From Fibrisoma montanum (GTDB lineage Bacteria; Bacteroidota; Bacteroidia; Cytophagales; Spirosomataceae): 64,000 nt of DNA. Below the pieces are notes generated by a model. That model did no database searches. It saw only the letters and a program-made list of their open reading frames with translations, and was not told the origin of the DNA. This document shows, one piece after another, positions 48,107 through 55,933 of this stretch. The stretch's first letter is position 1; each line of letters starts with the position of its first letter. A program made the position numbers and the translations under genes. The stretch spans positions 248,001 to 312,000 of the forward strand of contig NZ_QXED01000006.1 of assembly GCF_003583365.1 (NCBI RefSeq), in the 5' to 3' direction.

Positions 48107-48982
48107 ATGCGAACGAAACAACTGGCCTTGCTAATTATCAGCGTATTAGCAACAAGCTTTCACTCTCCCAGGCCCGAACCCAACGAATGGGTCTCCCTGC
48201 TGGACAAAGACCTGACCCAATGGGAAAACTACCTCAGCTACGCCCATCAGTCCGGCTATAATGGAACTGTACCGAAAGATGCCTCGGGCGCTCCTATTCA
48301 ACCGATTGGGTACAACAAAGATGATACCCACGTATTTTCGGTGCTGACGGAGCCCGGTGGTCCTGTCTTACGGATAAGCGGAGAGAAGTACGGTTGCCTG
48401 TTCACCCGCCAGTCGTACCAAAACTATCACCTGACGTTGCAGGTCAAATGGGGCACCCAGAAATACGAACCCCGCAAAACCAAATTGCGCGATTCGGGCA
48501 TACTCTATCATTCCATTGGCGAAGCGGGTGCTGAATACTGGCGTTCTTGGATGCTCTCGCAGGAGTTTCAAATCATGGAAGGGCACATGGGTGACTTCTG
48601 GTGTCAGGCCAACTCGGCTATTGATATTCGTTCTTTCCAATCTGAGGGCGCCATGAACCGGGTGGCCGACGAAAAACAACCCTTCGGCATTTTCAGGAAA
48701 GGTGGTGATTCGTTTTGCCTACGGTCAGCAAACTACGAAAGTCCCGCCGGGGAGTGGACAACCCTGGAGCTGATTTGCTTCGAGGGGAAAAGCCTTCATA
48801 TAGTCAACGGCCATGTGGTGATGGTGTTGAAAGACTCCCGCTATACAAACCCCGACGGGCAGGACGTACCCATGAGAAAGGGCAAGATTCAACTACAGAG
48901 CGAAGCCGCCGAAGTTTTCTACCGGGACATTCGTATCAAGCCCCTGACAGCTATGCCCAAAGCCTATGCAGCGCTATTTTAA
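48107..48982 (+). CDS. DUF1080 (3-keto-disaccharide hydrolase type) secreted protein
   Basis: 291 residues from MRTKQLALLIISVLATSFHS, a signal peptide. Concanavalin-like beta-sandwich: WVSLLDKDLTQWENYLSYAH, LRISGEKYGCLFTRQSYQNY, RDSGILYHSIGEAGAEYWRS and SEAAEVFYRDIRIKPL. Members are found in glycoside-degrading loci and act on sugars outside the cytoplasm. Divergent from the AraC regulator. Confidence 0.8.
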   Translation: MRTKQLALLIISVLATSFHSPRPEPNEWVSLLDKDLTQWENYLSYAHQSGYNGTVPKDASGAPIQPIGYNKDDTHVFSVLTEPGGPVLRISGEKYGCLFTRQSYQNYHLTLQVKWGTQKYEPRKTKLRDSGILYHSIGEAGAEYWRSWMLSQEFQIMEGHMGDFWCQANSAIDIRSFQSEGAMNRVADEKQPFGIFRKGGDSFCLRSANYESPAGEWTTLELICFEGKSLHIVNGHVVMVLKDSRYTNPDGQDVPMRKGKIQLQSEAAEVFYRDIRIKPLTAMPKAYAALF

Positions 48983-49043
48983 CATGAATTATGGATGCGT
49001 ACTCGCCTAAGCCACTAAGACAGATAGTAAACTGGGGCATTTT

Positions 49044-49127
49044 GTCATCCCGACGAAAGGAGGGATCTTTGGGTGAGGCTAAGAATTCATTCCATTTACC
49101 GAAGATCCCTCCTTTCGTCGGGATGAC
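49044..49127. repeat. 84-bp intergenic inverted repeat
   Basis: GTCATCCCGACGAAAGGAGG and its complement at the right (…CCTTTCGTCGGGATGAC) frame a short AT-rich loop. This GTCATCCCGACGAAG-type palindrome is widespread in Bacteroidetes intergenic regions and may act as a terminator or be a small mobile unit. Confidence 0.75.
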
Positions 49128-49286
49128 AACAACCGGCTTACATGGATCAAATGCTTATCCGTAATGCACGTTAGTTTAATTCTGTTTTGGGTGGGTTCTA
49201 AAACTACCCGAAGGCTCGATGAAGTAGCTAAAGCACAAAGCCCTGCCAAAGTCGATAGCTCTGGCCGGGCCTGGTGGTAATAGAAT

Positions 49287-50738
49287 CTACTCTGACTTGG
49301 TCAGGGCAGCTTTTTGACCCTGAATCAGGCTACGCGTATACGCCATTGCCCGGTCGTGGCCAGTCAATACGTCCTCGACGGTCGGTGCAACGAGGTGGTC
49401 GGGAACGATGCCCTGTCCCGGCTTCAGGTCGTTCGGGAGGTTAGCCATGTGGAAGCCAAACATACCGATGCCGAGGTCAATTTTTGAGTTAGGGAGTTGG
49501 GTAATGGCAAAGATTCCGCTGCTGTTCAGGCCGTAGCCGCCACCCGTTTCCTGCCCGATGAAGGTAGCCCGATTATCGGCGTGAGTGCGGGCCGCAAACT
49601 CAGTGGTTACAGAAAAGCTGTTGCCGTTGACGAGTACGTACAAATTACCATGGAAGGCATCGCGCTCCGGTTTCACGGTTTTCAGGCCCCGCTGGTGGGT
49701 AAATACATAGCCATCGCCCCGCTTCTTTACCACCAGCCACCGCATTTTCAGGTACAGCTTCGATGTCCAGACGGGAAACGAGAACTTTTGCTTCTGCCGA
49801 ACGCTGATGTGGTCGTAATAGCGAAACGGTTTTGCGGCCAGGTACGCGTAAAGCTGAACGCCGTACGACTCTTCCCCACCTTCGTTGTTCCGCAGGTCGA
49901 GCACTACATTTTTTATCTGCCACTGCTTAATCTGACCAAACGCTTCTTTCAGGAACGCTGAATAGTCCTGCTCGCCCTTGTTGGTGTAAAACCGCTCGAT
50001 GGTCACGACAGCGGTTTGTGGTGAGGAACCGCCGTTTTCCAGAAATGTAATCCGAAATGGCTTTTGACCCGCCGGTTTATGGGTTTCGGCGTAGGCTTTG
50101 ATGGTTTTCTCATCCACCGGTGATAGCGTCGCTGTCTTCTCATCACTGCCAGTCCGGTACGTGACTGTGAAAGCGTCGGGGCCTCCGAAGTGCGTAGCGT
50201 AATAGCCCGAAAAGAACTGATTCAGGTCTTCGTACTTGCCACCAACCCGGTTACCGTCCGCGAAGGTCATGTTAGACAATAACTTCTGGACAATCATCAA
50301 TGTGCGCTGCCCGTTAATCGACGTAAGCTCCGCGCCGTTCGGTACACTGGCGTTGCCGTAGTTACCAACGACCCACACCTTTTCGCCCTGAAAATAGAGC
50401 TTCAGCGGAAACAGCTTATCGGTGAAGAACGGGTAATGCTCATCCCGCCCCGACACAATCCATTTGATGTGTCCGTCGCGCAGGGCGACCAGCAGCGGCA
50501 GCATCGTTATGTAAAACTCGTGCTGCGTCATCGGGCGGTTGAGTTCGGCCGACGTTGCCGCAAAGAGGGAGTCAAATGTGGGCTTCGGCGTGTAGCGGTA
50601 CATTTCCGGATGGGCTTCGTTCAGGGCCGTCCGGAAGCGGGTAAAATCGGCCTGGAGTTGCTCGGGCGTTAAGGTCTGCCCCCGCAGCGACAGACATAAC
50701 AGCATACTAAAACAGATTGTGAGGAAGGGAGTTTTCAT
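49287..50738 (-). CDS. S41-family C-terminal-processing-like peptidase, secreted
   Basis: 483 residues with signal MKTPFLTICFSMLLCLSLRG. The N-terminal helical part (FRTALNEAHPEMYRYTPKPT) and PDZ-like middle precede the tail-specific protease fold: NVVLDLRNNEGGEESYGVQL, then NGNSFSVTTEFA with the catalytic Ser and GQETGGGYG. The Lys partner is not certain. It degrades or processes exported proteins. The LytTR/LytS pair lies upstream; the 3' end is duplicated at about 46.95 kb. Confidence 0.8.
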   Translation of the reverse strand: MKTPFLTICFSMLLCLSLRGQTLTPEQLQADFTRFRTALNEAHPEMYRYTPKPTFDSLFAATSAELNRPMTQHEFYITMLPLLVALRDGHIKWIVSGRDEHYPFFTDKLFPLKLYFQGEKVWVVGNYGNASVPNGAELTSINGQRTLMIVQKLLSNMTFADGNRVGGKYEDLNQFFSGYYATHFGGPDAFTVTYRTGSDEKTATLSPVDEKTIKAYAETHKPAGQKPFRITFLENGGSSPQTAVVTIERFYTNKGEQDYSAFLKEAFGQIKQWQIKNVVLDLRNNEGGEESYGVQLYAYLAAKPFRYYDHISVRQKQKFSFPVWTSKLYLKMRWLVVKKRGDGYVFTHQRGLKTVKPERDAFHGNLYVLVNGNSFSVTTEFAARTHADNRATFIGQETGGGYGLNSSGIFAITQLPNSKIDLGIGMFGFHMANLPNDLKPGQGIVPDHLVAPTVEDVLTGHDRAMAYTRSLIQGQKAALTKSE

Positions 50739-50839
50739 GACTATCGTTCGTGATTGACGACGTAAAGCTGGTCGGAAAAATCCGCGCCCGAAACGAAGCA
50801 GCTACCGAAAAGACGGGATTAGCGACCGGAGTGTCGGTT

Positions 50840-51670
50840 TCATTCGCCCAACCAAAGCTTGAAATCGCCCGCCTTTTCGCGGCTCACAATCACTTCCTCA
50901 TCGAAGACCGGCTGTAGGTTAATCTTCAGCTTGCCATTGAAATACAGGTGTACCTTGTCGACGGCCCGGAGTTCGGTAATCACCTGACGGTTCAGCCGGA
51001 AAAACCGCCGGGGGTCAAGCATGTGGCTCAGTTCGTCGATGGTGTAGTCGAGCAACCACTCGTGGTTATCGCGCGTCTTCAGAAACGACATTTTGTTTCG
51101 GGTGAAGAAATACGCGACCTCCTCTATGCCGACCGAAAACAACCGCTGACCCTGTTTAATCATGAACCGGTCCCGGAACGTAGCGGGCGGCTGGGTCGTA
51201 CTGGTCAGCGGTGGAACCGGCGTCGGTGTAGCACTCCGTAGGTAATCGAGCAGATTAGCCAGCGAATCATCCAGGCCACCGGTACCGGTTTCGCCCGTAT
51301 GCCCGACCAGCACCTGCCGGAGGGCCTGCAATTTGGCGAGGGCCTGACGCAAATCGTCTTCCTTGACGGGCTTCAGCAAATAGTCGATACTGTTAACCCT
51401 GAACGCTTTAATGGCGTACTCGTCGTACGCTGTCGTGAATATAACGGGGCTTTTTACGGCTATCTGGTTGAAAATATCGAAGCTCTGACCATCAGCCAGT
51501 TCAATATCCATAAAAATCAGGTCCGGTCGCGGGTGGGTTCGTAGCCACTCCACCGACTCCTCCACGCTGACCGTCATGCCGACGACACGTGCCGCAGGGG
51601 CTACGTCAGTCAACAAGCGCTGGAGTTTACGCGCGGTCAGTTCTTCGTCTTCAATGATGAGAATAGTCAT
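50840..51670 (-). CDS. LytTR response regulator
   Basis: 276 residues. Receiver domain: MTILIIEDEELTARKLQRLL, phospho-acceptor Asp in LIFMDIELADG, Lys in LLKPVKEDDL. C-terminal LytTR DNA-binding domain: GIEEVAYFFTRNKMSFLKTR and the FFRLNRQVI element. Overlaps its kinase by 20 nt, so the two are made together. Controls membrane- or stress-related genes in Bacteroidetes; the peptidase downstream may be one. Confidence 0.9.
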   Translation of the reverse strand: MTILIIEDEELTARKLQRLLTDVAPAARVVGMTVSVEESVEWLRTHPRPDLIFMDIELADGQSFDIFNQIAVKSPVIFTTAYDEYAIKAFRVNSIDYLLKPVKEDDLRQALAKLQALRQVLVGHTGETGTGGLDDSLANLLDYLRSATPTPVPPLTSTTQPPATFRDRFMIKQGQRLFSVGIEEVAYFFTRNKMSFLKTRDNHEWLLDYTIDELSHMLDPRRFFRLNRQVITELRAVDKVHLYFNGKLKINLQPVFDEEVIVSREKAGDFKLWLGE

Positions 51671-52697
51671 AGCGGGTTTCGGGAATAAGCGGCACCATCA
51701 CCTGAAAGCAATCTTCCGTCTGCCTTACAACCACATCTGGTTGACCCAGCAGCCGATATTTGGCCGTAATATTGGCCAGACCGGTCTGGTTTGAGGGCAC
51801 TACCTTCTGTTTCCGACGTACCGAATTGATAACAAACAGGTTGCTGGCTTCGTCGGTATAAATCCGAATCAGCAAGGGCTTACTGGGCAGGGCCGCGTTG
51901 TGCTTCACGGCGTTTTCGACCAGCAGTTGCAGTGTCAGGGGCGGAATCAGAAAGGTGTTATAGCGTTCATCAACGGCCACATCCAGCTCCACACTGCGTC
52001 CGAACCGCATTTGCAGCAGGTGAAAATAGGCCCGAATAAAATCCAGTTCGTTGGTCAGACTGGTGAGCAGTTGCTCGTTGGTTTGCAGCACGTAGCGGTA
52101 CACCGACGCCAGTTCCTCAATGAATCGCTCGGCCTGTTTCGGGTTCTCCCCTACCAGCGACGACAAGGTACTTAGACTATTGAACAGAAAGTGCGGGTTA
52201 ATCTGGGCTTTCAGCGAGTCGAGCTGACTTTGCAGAGCCTGTTTCTTCAACTGCTCGGCTTCGTAGTAGGTGACCCACCATTGGCGGTAAAGGTAACGGC
52301 CTTCGTAAATAGCCGCCATGGGTACGGTGAACAGAAACGGAACCAACGTATTGATCCAGTACGCCCGTTCGGACATTGGGTAGCCCCAGAACTGCGTCAC
52401 ATCGTAGACGTACATGATGAGTACGCGCTGCACAACCGTCGCGACAATAAACCAGGCCACCTGCGTCAGTATCCGTGGTCTTGTCTGGTTCAGGCGTGGG
52501 TACCGCTGGCGCGCCCACACAATACCCAACCGTACGGTTTCCCAAAGCAGTATGCACTCAATGAGGCTGACGCCCAGCGCCATCCAGCGGCTGATGTGGT
52601 TGGCATCGTTGGCGGGCTGGAAGAATATAAAATTGGAAACGATGGAAATGAGCGGTACGCCCACTAACCGCATCCACCGGTCGTTCAGTTTTTCCAT
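51651..52697 (-). CDS. LytS/YehU-type sensor histidine kinase
   Basis: 348 residues. N-terminal half with four to five hydrophobic segments (VPLISIVSNFIFFQP, QVAWFIVATVVQRVLIMYVY, YWINTLVPFLFTVPMAAIYE). Then the His_kinase domain with INPHFLFNSLSTLSSLVGEN (phospho-His) and PPLTLQLLVENAVKHN; the C-terminal ATPase box is short but present. Pairs with the LytTR regulator encoded right after. Confidence 0.9.
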   Translation of the reverse strand: MEKLNDRWMRLVGVPLISIVSNFIFFQPANDANHISRWMALGVSLIECILLWETVRLGIVWARQRYPRLNQTRPRILTQVAWFIVATVVQRVLIMYVYDVTQFWGYPMSERAYWINTLVPFLFTVPMAAIYEGRYLYRQWWVTYYEAEQLKKQALQSQLDSLKAQINPHFLFNSLSTLSSLVGENPKQAERFIEELASVYRYVLQTNEQLLTSLTNELDFIRAYFHLLQMRFGRSVELDVAVDERYNTFLIPPLTLQLLVENAVKHNAALPSKPLLIRIYTDEASNLFVINSVRRKQKVVPSNQTGLANITAKYRLLGQPDVVVRQTEDCFQVMVPLIPETRYDYSHH

Positions 52698-52805
52698 GGC
52701 GTTAAAGATGCCAAGATGCCATAAATCTCACTGAAGCGAAAGGCAGCGGTTACCGAAGTGTCGGAAAGGCTGACTCAACAGGCTAAAAATGGTCTCTGCG
52801 GGAGG

Positions 52806-54263
52806 CTAGTACAGCCACTTCACCGCTTTCTTCAACACGCCCGGTACGCCCTCCAGAATCCGGTCGACCCACACGTTCTTGTTGACGCGACTGGCCGTTG
52901 GGTACGGGTATATCTTGTTGAAGAAGTCGCCCGCGGTCAGTTTGTGCTGAACCGCCAGAATCAGTTCCTGGGCCAGTTCACCGGCGTTGGGTGCAATGAC
53001 CGTTCCGCCGAAGATTTTGGTGCTGAACGGATTAATCGACTGGGGCTCCACGAACAGAATCATTCTGGCGTACTCGTAGTCTTCAACAACAGCCCGGTCG
53101 TCCTGAGCGAACTCGTAGACGATGCGTTCGAACGCGATGTCGCGTTTTTTAAGGTCCTCTTCCAGTAAGCCGAACGTAGCAATTTCGGGGTCTGTGAAGG
53201 TCACCCACGAGAAGTTATCATAGCTGAGTTTCTTGTCGAACGGTTTGCCGCCCGGACTAATCAGGTTCGTAATCAGCGTCGATGCGTGGAGTTCGGCCGC
53301 GTGGGAGAAGTATCGTGCCCCAGCCGGAGCGCCCGCGGCTGCATCACCGGCGGCAAACACGTGCGGGTTGGTCGTTTGCAGGTAATCGTTCAGCTTCAGC
53401 CGCCCTTTGTCGTCGAGGTCAATGCCGGCCGCGGGCAAGTTCAGGTCGTCGAAGCGGAACGTCCGGCCAATGGCTACCAGCACCACATCGAACGGCACCT
53501 GCTCGGTTTCGCCATCGGCAAGGGTCACTTCGGCTGTATGCGCATCCGTAAACGCCGTTACTTTAGCGCCTAGCCGGAACGTAATGCCTTCTTCCTCCAG
53601 CCGGTTTTGCAGAATGGCTGATGCGTCGGGCAACTCTTTACTCAGAATCCGGTCGTCGGAGCCAACCACCGTTACGTTGCTGCCCAGCCGCCGAAACGCC
53701 TGGCTCATTTCCATACCGATCGGCCCCGCCCCCACCACGAGCAGGCGTTTGGGCAGTTGGTCCAGTTCGAACAGGTTCTGGTGCGTGTACACGGTTACCT
53801 GCTCAACCCCAGGCACATTGAGTGTTTGCGGTAACGAACCTGTACAGAGCACAATATTTTTTGCGGACGTTCGCTCACCGTTCACCTCAATCTCCTGCGA
53901 GCCAACGAACCGGGCCGTGCCTAGCTCAACGTCCAGCCCTTCGGCCTTGCGGAAGTAAGCTGCGTTCTCGTGCGCCCGAATAATGTCCTGCCGCTCGCGG
54001 ACGTACTGCATGACCGTAGCAAGGTCAATATCGCCGTCGACCTTCATGCCGAAACGGGTCGACTGCCGGGCCTGGTGCACCATCCGGCTGACGTGAATCA
54101 GGGCTTTGCTGGGTACGCAGCCGTCGTTGAGGCAATCGCCCCCGACGCGGTGGTCGTTCCGTTCAATCAGCAGGACGTCGAAGCCCAGCCGTTTCATGCC
54201 AATCGCGACGCTCAGGCCAGCCGAACCCGCCCCGATTACAATCAGGTCATAGTGTTGTTTCAT
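52806..54263 (-). CDS. FAD-dependent pyridine nucleotide-disulfide oxidoreductase (mercuric reductase/lipoamide dehydrogenase-like)
   Basis: 485 residues. FAD site VIGAGSAGLSVAIGM, redox-active disulfide GGDCLNDGCVPSKAL, NAD site LLVVGAGPIGMEMSQAF, second FAD motif VFAAGDAAAGAP, and dimerisation domain. The C-terminal His-Glu pair of lipoamide dehydrogenase (HP...E) is not evident, so it is likely a mercuric-reductase-like or unspecialised disulfide reductase. No MerR or MerT nearby. Confidence 0.85.
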   Translation of the reverse strand: MKQHYDLIVIGAGSAGLSVAIGMKRLGFDVLLIERNDHRVGGDCLNDGCVPSKALIHVSRMVHQARQSTRFGMKVDGDIDLATVMQYVRERQDIIRAHENAAYFRKAEGLDVELGTARFVGSQEIEVNGERTSAKNIVLCTGSLPQTLNVPGVEQVTVYTHQNLFELDQLPKRLLVVGAGPIGMEMSQAFRRLGSNVTVVGSDDRILSKELPDASAILQNRLEEEGITFRLGAKVTAFTDAHTAEVTLADGETEQVPFDVVLVAIGRTFRFDDLNLPAAGIDLDDKGRLKLNDYLQTTNPHVFAAGDAAAGAPAGARYFSHAAELHASTLITNLISPGGKPFDKKLSYDNFSWVTFTDPEIATFGLLEEDLKKRDIAFERIVYEFAQDDRAVVEDYEYARMILFVEPQSINPFSTKIFGGTVIAPNAGELAQELILAVQHKLTAGDFFNKIYPYPTASRVNKNVWVDRILEGVPGVLKKAVKWLY

Positions 54264-54288
54264 GGTGGTCAGGTCGCTGGTGGGTCGT

Positions 54289-55197
54289 TTAATCCTTCTT
54301 AAAGTCCGCCAGCGTGCCGCGTATGGTGGTGTTCAGTTTGCTGTTATCAAAGGCTGCGTTACCGTCCTTGTCGATGATTTTGCAGCGGAACGTCACCAGA
54401 AACGGTGTGTTTTTCTTGTCAAACAGCATTTTAGGCAGCAGACTCAGCGACTGACCCGGTTTCACCGTAACGGGAAAGACAACGGGCGTGGTGGCCTGTT
54501 CCTTAATCAGGATTGGCTCCGGCTGACTACCTTCGGCTATTTCTTTGCCGTCAATCGAAACGGTGTAATGCGTATCGGTGATGTTGTAGGGAAACTTGTT
54601 TTTGTTCACCACGTTCACCTTAGCCGCTACATCGGTCTGCTTCAACCCCAGTTTACCAAAGTCGATATCTTCTACTTTGATTTCGGGGATGTAATATGTA
54701 GGCAGCCGTTTTTCGATGGTTTGCGTAAACGTTCGCTCGCCCAGAATCGGTACATCCAGATCAAACGCGGCCCGAACGCCGTAGGTCGTGCTGTCGATAC
54801 CTTTTTCTTCCAGTGTTTTCAGTACCGTCGTCAGCTTTTTGCTGAGCAGCTTCATCGGCAAAGTAATGAGCGTGCTGTCGCCTGATTCAACTTCGATGGG
54901 TTTGCCGTACGTTTCCTCAATAATGGGCGTTTTGGCCATGTACACGGTGTACTTGAGGTTGTTCGCTTTAAAACCAACCGGCAACGGGTTGTCGATGAGC
55001 ATCTTCACGTTCATGCTGATGACGTCGTCATCGATGTTGGTGATTTCCAGGGTGCTTACCTCCAGCCGGGGTTTCAGGGTGTCGTCATAGGCCCCTCCTT
55101 CAGCTTCAGCGTTGTTCTTCAGACGGTTATACCAAATATACGCGCCAATGCAACCTAAAAGCAGCAATCCAAGTGCTATTAACCATCCTTTTTTCAT
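54289..55197 (-). CDS. LEA type-2 (WHy-domain) family membrane-anchored protein
   Basis: 302 residues from MKKGWLIALGLLLLGCIGAY (membrane anchor with a Cys in a lipobox-like spot); the upstream part to 55278 is not plausible. Two WHy-like domains follow: VISMNVKMLIDNPLPVGFKA and VAAKVNVVNKNKFPYNITDT, with the NP-L/F pattern typical of LEA-2. These are stress-related envelope proteins of unclear role. Confidence 0.75.
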   Translation of the reverse strand: MKKGWLIALGLLLLGCIGAYIWYNRLKNNAEAEGGAYDDTLKPRLEVSTLEITNIDDDVISMNVKMLIDNPLPVGFKANNLKYTVYMAKTPIIEETYGKPIEVESGDSTLITLPMKLLSKKLTTVLKTLEEKGIDSTTYGVRAAFDLDVPILGERTFTQTIEKRLPTYYIPEIKVEDIDFGKLGLKQTDVAAKVNVVNKNKFPYNITDTHYTVSIDGKEIAEGSQPEPILIKEQATTPVVFPVTVKPGQSLSLLPKMLFDKKNTPFLVTFRCKIIDKDGNAAFDNSKLNTTIRGTLADFKKD

Positions 55198-55292
55198 ATC
55201 GCTGTCGCAAATGTGTCTATCGCTAAACTGACAGCAACGATGAAGGGTTATATTTTTTATATTGCTGTCTCCAATCACCCAATACGTTGCTC

Positions 55293-55865
55293 ATGCTTGC
55301 CGAATCAGTTAAAAAGACCTATACGTTTGATGAGTACGAAGCGCTCGAACGAGCCGAAGGCGTGCGATATGAATTCTATGACGGCGAGGTTGTCGCAATG
55401 GCCGGTACCACCAAGCGGCATAATCTGATCGTTAACGCACTGTCAAGGCTTTTATATTCTTTTGCCCGACAAAAAGGATGTCAGGTGTACACAGAAAATG
55501 TCAGGCAGCAGCTCCGCACGGGCGAGCGGTACGTTTACCCGGACGTGATTTACACCTGCGATCCAACCGACCTGGCCAATGATACGGATACCATTGTTAA
55601 ATCGCCCAGTTTACTAATCGAAGTCTTATCTGACTCAACAGAAACCAAGGACGCCCACGATAAACGGCTGGAGTATTTCAAGATTCCGTCGCTCCAATAT
55701 TACATCATTATCTCGCAGCGTAGTCCACTGGTGGAGGTATATGAACGAGCAGTAGACTTCTGGAAATACCGCGTGTTCGAAGGCCCTGACGCTCAGTTTC
55801 AGCTTGAACTACTGGAAATTACGCTCACTCTTCGCGAGATTTACGAAGGCATCTACCAGGAGTAA
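55293..55865 (+). CDS. Uma2-family putative restriction endonuclease-fold protein
   Basis: 190 residues from ATG at 55293 (TTG six bases earlier is possible). The DUF820/Uma2 pattern is clear: YTFDEYEALERAEGVRYEFY, DGEVVAMAGTTKRHNLIVNA, VYPDVIYTCDPTD and SPSLLIEVLSDSTETKDAHD (PD-E-V nuclease core). Function unknown; typical in Cytophagales and cyanobacteria. Confidence 0.8.
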   Translation: MLAESVKKTYTFDEYEALERAEGVRYEFYDGEVVAMAGTTKRHNLIVNALSRLLYSFARQKGCQVYTENVRQQLRTGERYVYPDVIYTCDPTDLANDTDTIVKSPSLLIEVLSDSTETKDAHDKRLEYFKIPSLQYYIIISQRSPLVEVYERAVDFWKYRVFEGPDAQFQLELLEITLTLREIYEGIYQE

Positions 55866-55868
55866 GCC

Positions 55869-55922
55869 AGCTAAAACAAGGTGGGGTCAGGTTCTCAAAC
55901 CTGACCCCACCTTGTTTTAGCT
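55869..55922. terminator. 54-bp perfect palindrome between convergent genes
   Basis: AGCTAAAACAAGGTGGGGTC and the mirrored arm pair fully around a 4-nt loop. It serves as a bidirectional terminator for the Uma2 gene and MutS2. The GGGTCAGGTT core echoes the palindrome at 35019-35096. Confidence 0.8.
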
Positions 55923-55933
55923 AACCAGCCAAC

